Source: Methanobacteriota archaeon (GTDB lineage Archaea; Thermoplasmatota; Thermoplasmata; UBA10834). Taken from it: DNA of 64,000 nucleotides. Below, one piece after another: positions 60,068 to 64,000 of this stretch. Where the stretch lies: the NCBI GenBank assembly GCA_020347565.1, contig CP070732.1, positions 1,535,508 through 1,599,507 of the forward strand, written 5' to 3'. The notes under the pieces are model-generated. The model saw nothing but the letters and a program-made list of their open reading frames with translations, did not search any database and was not told where the DNA came from. Position numbers and translations under genes: made by a program. The stretch's first letter is position 1. Each line of letters begins with the position of its first letter.

Positions 60068-60826
60068 CTACTTCACCCCCTCGCTGCCGCCGTCGTCTGC
60101 GACGACGTATCTGCGCCTGAGGGCGTCCCTCTGGACGTCGTATATCTTCTTGCACGCGTCCGCGGCCATGCCGAGGCCGGTCCTGAACTCGTCCGCCGTC
60201 AGGTCGCCGTCCATCTGGAGCAGAACGACCTCCTCAGTCCTCGGTATGTAGCCCAGCGGTATGTCCGCCTGGCCGAAGTTGTCCTCCTCCTTGCCGAGGT
60301 CGAGCACCATCGTGTTCGCCACCTTGCCGGCGGCGCACGACGCCACGAGGTCCCTCATCGGTATCCCGGCGTCGGCCAGCGCCACGGACGCCGCGGTCAG
60401 GCCGGCGCATCTGGTGCCCGCGTTGGCCTGGAGCACCTCTATGTACACGTCTATCGATGTGCGCGGGAAGTACTCCGTGAAGACCACGTGCGTGAGCGCC
60501 TCGGATATGATCTTGGATATCTCCTGCGAACGCCTGTCCGGCCCTGGCCTCTTCCTGTCGTCGACCGAGAACGACGCCATGTTGTAGTGGCACTGTACCA
60601 GAGCCCTCGTGGGGTCCTGCATGTGCCTCGGATGGCACTCGCGCGGGCCGTATACGGCCGCCATGACCTTGTTGTGCCCCATCTCGAGATACGCCGAACC
60701 GTCGGCCCGTCTGAGCACGCCCGCCTCGATCTTCAACGGTCTGAGTTCGCCAGGCAGCCGGCCGTCGATCCTCCTTCCCTGTTCGTCCATCAGCTTGATC
60801 CCGTCGGGTAACGGTGTTCCTCCCAT
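60068..60826 (-). CDS. rrp41: exosome catalytic subunit Rrp41
   Basis: 252 residues, RNase PH fold. [20 protein letters not shown], the RxxxR-type RNA motif, and [20 protein letters not shown] are conserved, as is the acidic [15 protein letters not shown] region that binds metal. It degrades RNA 3'-5' with phosphate. ATG 60826 overlaps no other gene; GTG 60835 is possible. Confidence 0.95.
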   Translation of the reverse strand: MGGTPLPDGIKLMDEQGRRIDGRLPGELRPLKIEAGVLRRADGSAYLEMGHNKVMAAVYGPRECHPRHMQDPTRALVQCHYNMASFSVDDRKRPGPDRRSQEISKIISEALTHVVFTEYFPRTSIDVYIEVLQANAGTRCAGLTAASVALADAGIPMRDLVASCAAGKVANTMVLDLGKEEDNFGQADIPLGYIPRTEEVVLLQMDGDLTADEFRTGLGMAADACKKIYDVQRDALRRRYVVADDGGSEGVK

Positions 60827-60831
60827 GTCCT

Positions 60832-61524
60832 TCACTCTCCCTTGCCCGTCCTCTTCTCGAGCAGGTCCTTGACCTTCTCCGTGAGGCCGCTGCTGTGCGC
60901 CTGATCCTCTATGAGCTTGATCGCCTCGACGGCCAACAGTATGTTGTCCATGTCGCCGTCTATCCATATGCGCCCGTTCTGGCCCACGTATATCCTGCAT
61001 CCTGTCAGGTTCTTGAGGACTTGGATCATGGAACCGTTCTTGCCTATGATCCGAGGGACCTTGGCAGGCGCCACATCAGCGACCATGCCCCCAGCCAGCT
61101 TCCTCAGCCCGTGCTCCTTCATCGATACCTGGACCTTCGCTAGCTCGTCGACCCCTATGACCTTGAGCAGCACGAGGTCGCCTATGGTCATGAACCTGCC
61201 GGTCTCGCCGAACTCGACCCTCCAAGGCACCTCGTTCACGTGCAACGGCGTCGGATGCGCCGCGTTTATGTCCACCAGCCAGTTCGACGCGCCCATGTCC
61301 ACTATCTTGCCTATGACGGTGTCTCCCCTCATGGGCACGTACTGTCCCGCGAGAGGCACCACGCCAACCGTGTTGGCGCGTACGCTCCTTATTCCCAGGA
61401 GGGCGGCGTAGACGCTCCCTCCGTCCACATACGTACCCGGTCCGGCCTTCATCCCCGATCCGGAGAGCAGGTCTCCAGGTACGACTATCTCTCTTGCAGT
61501 CTCTCTAGAACTCTCTCGCTGCAT
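60832..61524 (-). CDS. rrp4: exosome RNA-binding subunit Rrp4
   Basis: 230 residues: N-terminal domain, S1 domain ([20 protein letters not shown]) and KH domain ([17 protein letters not shown]). It caps the Rrp41/42 ring and selects RNA. ATG 61524 follows GTGA. The 213-nt gap upstream (61525-61737) has a CTTAAAG-type TATA region near 61665 and direct repeats of GGTCTTCT. Confidence 0.95.
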   Translation of the reverse strand: MQRESSRETAREIVVPGDLLSGSGMKAGPGTYVDGGSVYAALLGIRSVRANTVGVVPLAGQYVPMRGDTVIGKIVDMGASNWLVDINAAHPTPLHVNEVPWRVEFGETGRFMTIGDLVLLKVIGVDELAKVQVSMKEHGLRKLAGGMVADVAPAKVPRIIGKNGSMIQVLKNLTGCRIYVGQNGRIWIDGDMDNILLAVEAIKLIEDQAHSSGLTEKVKDLLEKRTGKGE

Positions 61525-61737
61525 TCCATTCACTCGCTTCAAGTTGGTGATTCCGATAAACACTCTGCTCGCGTGACCCGAAGGCATAGAGGTCTTCTAG
61601 GTCTTCTCCGCGCAGCGCATTTACCCTCGTCTCTTACCGAAGGCCCAAGAACGCGTCCCCTGCTTTAAGTTTTTGGTCGTACGGACGCCCCCGACGGCCC
61701 TCAAGGCCGGCGGAGCCAGTCGTCCCGCCAGATGATG

Positions 61738-62442
61738 TCAGCCCTTCTTCTTCATGGGCTTGATCTCCGCCTCGCCGTGCGTCTTGCCGTTTATCCTCTC
61801 GACGAAGTCGTTCTGCATGCCCGCTGGCATCTCGACCAGGCCTATCCAGGAGCCGTCACTCTGCCACTCCTCTCGCAGTATCTTGCCGAACGCCTTGAAA
61901 TCCTCATAGCAGCGCCCGTAGTTCTCCCCCGAGAGCTTCACGGCCATCTGTATCTTGTCGAACCTTATGGGTATCAGCGGACGGATGGCGTCCATGATCG
62001 CGGGCACCTGCGCCTCCACAGGCTTGAACGCGTCGACGTGTATCTTGGCGTCCTCCATGGCCGTCTCGATCCTGGCAGACGGATGCGGCCCGCCCGTCTG
62101 CGGGTTCATCGCGTTCTTGGCTATGTACTCGACGATTCGCTTGCGCTTGTTCTCCTGCATTATTCTGCGCTGGTCCGTCGTGAGCTGGAACTCCCCCTTC
62201 AGGACTATGAACCTCGCCACCTCGATGGGGTCGTCCGTGCCGAAGGTCTTCTTGATCTTGTCCTCCGGCGCCCTCGTCCCCTTCTTCGCGTTCTTGAAGA
62301 TCGTGTCTATCACGAGGTGCTCTATAAGGTCGACCTCCTTGCCGTCCCTCATCTGCTGGACAACCTTTGGGTCGATAAGAACTTCGAAACTCTCGCCGTG
62401 TGACTCGTACCTCGCGACGATCGCGTCGTCCAGGTCTACCAT
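61738..62442 (-). CDS. ribosome maturation protein SBDS (Sdo1)
   Basis: 234 residues with three SBDS domains. YESHGESFEVLIDPKVVQQM and ILKGEFQ-like FIVLKGEFQLTTDQRR are conserved. It releases anti-association factors from the large subunit. Lies between PsmA and Rrp4, the standard order. Confidence 0.96.
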   Translation of the reverse strand: MVDLDDAIVARYESHGESFEVLIDPKVVQQMRDGKEVDLIEHLVIDTIFKNAKKGTRAPEDKIKKTFGTDDPIEVARFIVLKGEFQLTTDQRRIMQENKRKRIVEYIAKNAMNPQTGGPHPSARIETAMEDAKIHVDAFKPVEAQVPAIMDAIRPLIPIRFDKIQMAVKLSGENYGRCYEDFKAFGKILREEWQSDGSWIGLVEMPAGMQNDFVERINGKTHGEAEIKPMKKKG

Positions 62443-62452
62443 GGCTCCCCGC

Positions 62453-63169
62453 CTAGCTCTCCAACTTCTTCACGTAGGCCTCCACCTCGGCGTCCGAGAG
62501 CTTCCTGAAGCTCTCTCCCATCCTTACCAGGCCTATCTCCACCGCCTTGGTGCTCAGCTTGTCCTCGGTTGCCTTCGACAGCGCCTTGAGCCCAAGGCTG
62601 ACGGCCTCCTCCATGCTCATGTCGTCCTCGTATTCCTCCTCGAAGACGTCCATGATGGCGTTCTTGCCCGCGCCGATTGAGCCGGCCTTGTAGGCCACGA
62701 GGGCGCCGCTCGGGTCCGTCTCGAAGAGGTGCGCTCCCGTGTCATCCACGCCCGCCACCAAGAGGGCGGTTCCGAAGGGCCTGACGCCACCGTACTGGGT
62801 GTAGTTCTGCTTGAAGTCGCAGAGCCGTTTAACGAGGGTCTCTATGTCCATCTTCTCTGCGTAGGTGACCTTGTTGATCTGCGCGATGACCCTCGCGTGG
62901 TCCACGAGCACCCTCGCGTCCGCCACGAGGCCGGATGTGGCGCAGCCTATGTGCTCGTCTATCTGGAATATCTTCTCGATGGATGTCGATTCTATCAGCT
63001 TGCTCGCGATCCTCTTGTCCACGATGAGCGCCACTCCATCCCTGAACTTCAGGCCGACCGTTGTCGTGCCTCTCTTCACCGCTTCTCGAGCGTACTCCAC
63101 CTGGAACAACCTGCCGTCCGGTGAGAAAACCGTGATTGCCCTGTCATACGCCATCTGTCCTGGCTGCAT
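62453..63169 (-). CDS. psmA: proteasome subunit alpha
   Basis: 238 residues. MAYDRAITVFSPDGRLFQVE is the alpha-type gate region, and KNAIMDVFEEEYEDDMSMEE closes it. It forms the outer rings of the 20S proteasome. ATG 63169 has GGGGTG about 8 nt upstream; the in-frame extension to 63256 overlaps the promoter region. Confidence 0.97.
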   Translation of the reverse strand: MQPGQMAYDRAITVFSPDGRLFQVEYAREAVKRGTTTVGLKFRDGVALIVDKRIASKLIESTSIEKIFQIDEHIGCATSGLVADARVLVDHARVIAQINKVTYAEKMDIETLVKRLCDFKQNYTQYGGVRPFGTALLVAGVDDTGAHLFETDPSGALVAYKAGSIGAGKNAIMDVFEEEYEDDMSMEEAVSLGLKALSKATEDKLSTKAVEIGLVRMGESFRKLSDAEVEAYVKKLES

Positions 63170-63254
63170 CTTAAATGACACCCCTTTGCTCAACACCCAT
63201 TCAATAAGTCCAGCGCTTTCAGCTGGGGCCGGACGCGTCCTAACGTGGTAAATC

Positions 63255-63263
63255 AATATAAAG
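63255..63263 (-). promoter_or_regulatory. TATA box of the psmA superoperon
   Basis: CTTTATATT on the minus strand; predicts transcription from about 63232 and a leader of about 63 nt. Confidence 0.6.
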
Positions 63264-63299
63264 CTTTGCGGCGAATATTCTCGGGCTCCTGCGGCCTGG

Positions 63300-63638
63300 T
63301 TAGCCGTCCTCGTCGCGGAATTTCCTGTCGTCCCCCAGGTAGATGCCCTTGAGCTTCCGGATCGTGCCGGAGGTTTTCAGGGTTCGGAGATCGCAGCGCA
63401 TTCCCCTGACGGATGATATCGACCGTATGAGCGCGATAGCGTCGTCCTTCCGGATGTGGGGTACCCTGAGTATCCCTATGCCTCTCTCGAAGACCGTCAG
63501 CCGGAAGGAGTCGCCGACCGGCGAGCCGCGCCCTGCCTCCAGGAGCGCCCCGACGAGGTCTCGCCTCGTCACCGGCTCGTCGGCTTCGATGCTGAACGCT
63601 ATGTACCTCCACTTGCCGCGCGCGACCTTTCCTGACAT
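63300..63638 (-). CDS. rnp2: RNase P protein component 2 (Pop5)
   Basis: 112 residues. KWRYIAFSIEADEPVTRRDL is the Pop5/Rpp14 N-terminus, and GTIRKLKGIYLGDDR the C-terminus. It activates the catalytic domain of RNase P RNA. GTG 63653, overlapping the FtsZ stop, is a possible longer start. Confidence 0.9.
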   Translation of the reverse strand: MSGKVARGKWRYIAFSIEADEPVTRRDLVGALLEAGRGSPVGDSFRLTVFERGIGILRVPHIRKDDAIALIRSISSVRGMRCDLRTLKTSGTIRKLKGIYLGDDRKFRDEDG

Positions 63639-63649
63639 CTCGGGGTCGC

Positions 63650-64000
63650 TCACCGGACGAACTCTTCGGCTCTCCTCGGCCTGTCGTGGTCGTTGGCCTT
63701 CGGGGTCGGAGCCTTCACGCCTGTGAGGACCACCATGACCCTGACCATGCCTTCGCTCTGCGGGTCGACGCTGCATCGCCAGATGATTCTGGCGTTGGGG
63801 TTGATGCGGTCGTTGACCAGCTCCGCGGCTTTCTCCGCCTCCGTCACGGTCATGTCTGGGCCTCCGACGACCCTTATCAGCGCCCCTCTCGCCGTGGATA
63901 TGTCCACGTCTCCGAGCAGCGGGGACTGAAGCGCCTGATCGACCGCCGCGTCCACGCGTTCCTTCCGGGACGTGCGGTCGTCCGCCTCTCCCATCCCAAT
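63650..64000 (-). CDS. ftsZ: FtsZ cell division protein, C-terminal part (gene continues past the window)
   Basis: 117 codons, in frame to the window edge with no start. SPLLGDVDISTARGALIRVV and INPNARIIWRCSVDPQSEGM with VRVMVVLTGVK are the FtsZ C-terminal domain. The tail after LTGVK is basic. The GTPase domain is missing because it lies beyond 64000. Confidence 0.88.
   Translation of the reverse strand: MGMGEADDRTSRKERVDAAVDQALQSPLLGDVDISTARGALIRVVGGPDMTVTEAEKAAELVNDRINPNARIIWRCSVDPQSEGMVRVMVVLTGVKAPTPKANDHDRPRRAEEFVR

Noticed and set aside
61580-61605. Repeated GGTCTTCT before Rrp4
   Set aside because: Two short imperfect copies in a leader; no structural or regulatory meaning can be supported.

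Overview
The window is archaeal chromosome, GC-rich and about 97% coding or RNA. The ribosomal cluster, exosome and proteasome genes, RNase P proteins, archaeosine enzyme, TyrRS, MptA, NAC and archaeal PolB2 all point to a euryarchaeon. High GC, many TATA boxes 25-30 nt before a start codon (leaderless mRNAs), MptA with an F420H2-oxidase-type flavoprotein, a catalase and DUF5611 fit Thermoplasmatota (Methanomassiliicoccales or relatives) best. That placement is inference, not proof. No rRNA, CRISPR array, IS element or prophage is visible.

Layout. 1-7.7 kb: redox pair (FTR-like plus glutaredoxin), an ornithine cyclodeaminase-family enzyme, tRNA-Asp, NAC, a TPR protein, phosphoglycolate phosphatase and MptA, a membrane zinc-ribbon protein, RNase HII, an SCP2 protein and a CAT-anticodon tRNA (probably initiator). 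7.8-10.8 kb: sugar nucleotidyltransferase/acetyltransferase plus GlmS, making UDP-GlcNAc precursors. 10.8-12.6 kb: a membrane-inserted Cas4-like nuclease beside an archaeal CDIN1/C15orf41-type nuclease. 12.8-27.2 kb: metabolic and transport genes (glycerol dehydrogenase family, AlaX, FAD/Fe-S hydroxyacid dehydrogenase pair, HD protein, EamA transporter, DUF504, DUF169, FprA, two purine phosphoribosyltransferases, catalase, TctA-like permease).

27.4-33.3 kb is DNA-repair and damage oriented: a translationally coupled cassette of RecA-fold protein without P-loop, a small protein and a divergent PolB2 polymerase carrying a 167-residue mini-intein; then a decayed peptide-binding-protein gene, a 35-residue membrane protein, a T4 EndoV-like pyrimidine dimer glycosylase and MsrB. 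At 33.5-36.4 kb lies a 961-residue protein with six membrane helices, a ~450-residue coiled coil and a degenerate KaiC/RecA-like domain.

37.4-54.1 kb is one minus-strand run, transcribed from L3 down to Cbf5: L3-L4-L23-L2-S19-L22-S3-L29-SUI1-Rnp1-S17-L14-L24-S4e-L5-S14-S8-L6-L32e-L19e-L18-S5-L30-L15-SecY-EMC3-like-Cmk-Cbf5, preceded by a long structured leader. Several of its proteins (S3, S5, L29, L32e, S19) carry long charged extensions. 54.4-64 kb holds DUF5611, RaSEA, a histone-fold DUF1931 protein, TyrRS and the exosome/proteasome superoperon (FtsZ end, Pop5, PsmA, SBDS, Rrp4, Rrp41, Rrp42, L37Ae, RpoP, Pcc1, prefoldin beta, DHH phosphoesterase).

Most interesting: the mini-intein inside the polymerase motif-B region of PolB2, the PolB2 cassette itself, the membrane coiled-coil KaiC-like protein, and the membrane Cas4-like nuclease with its CDIN1-like neighbour. 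No intergenic stretch exceeds 300 bases.
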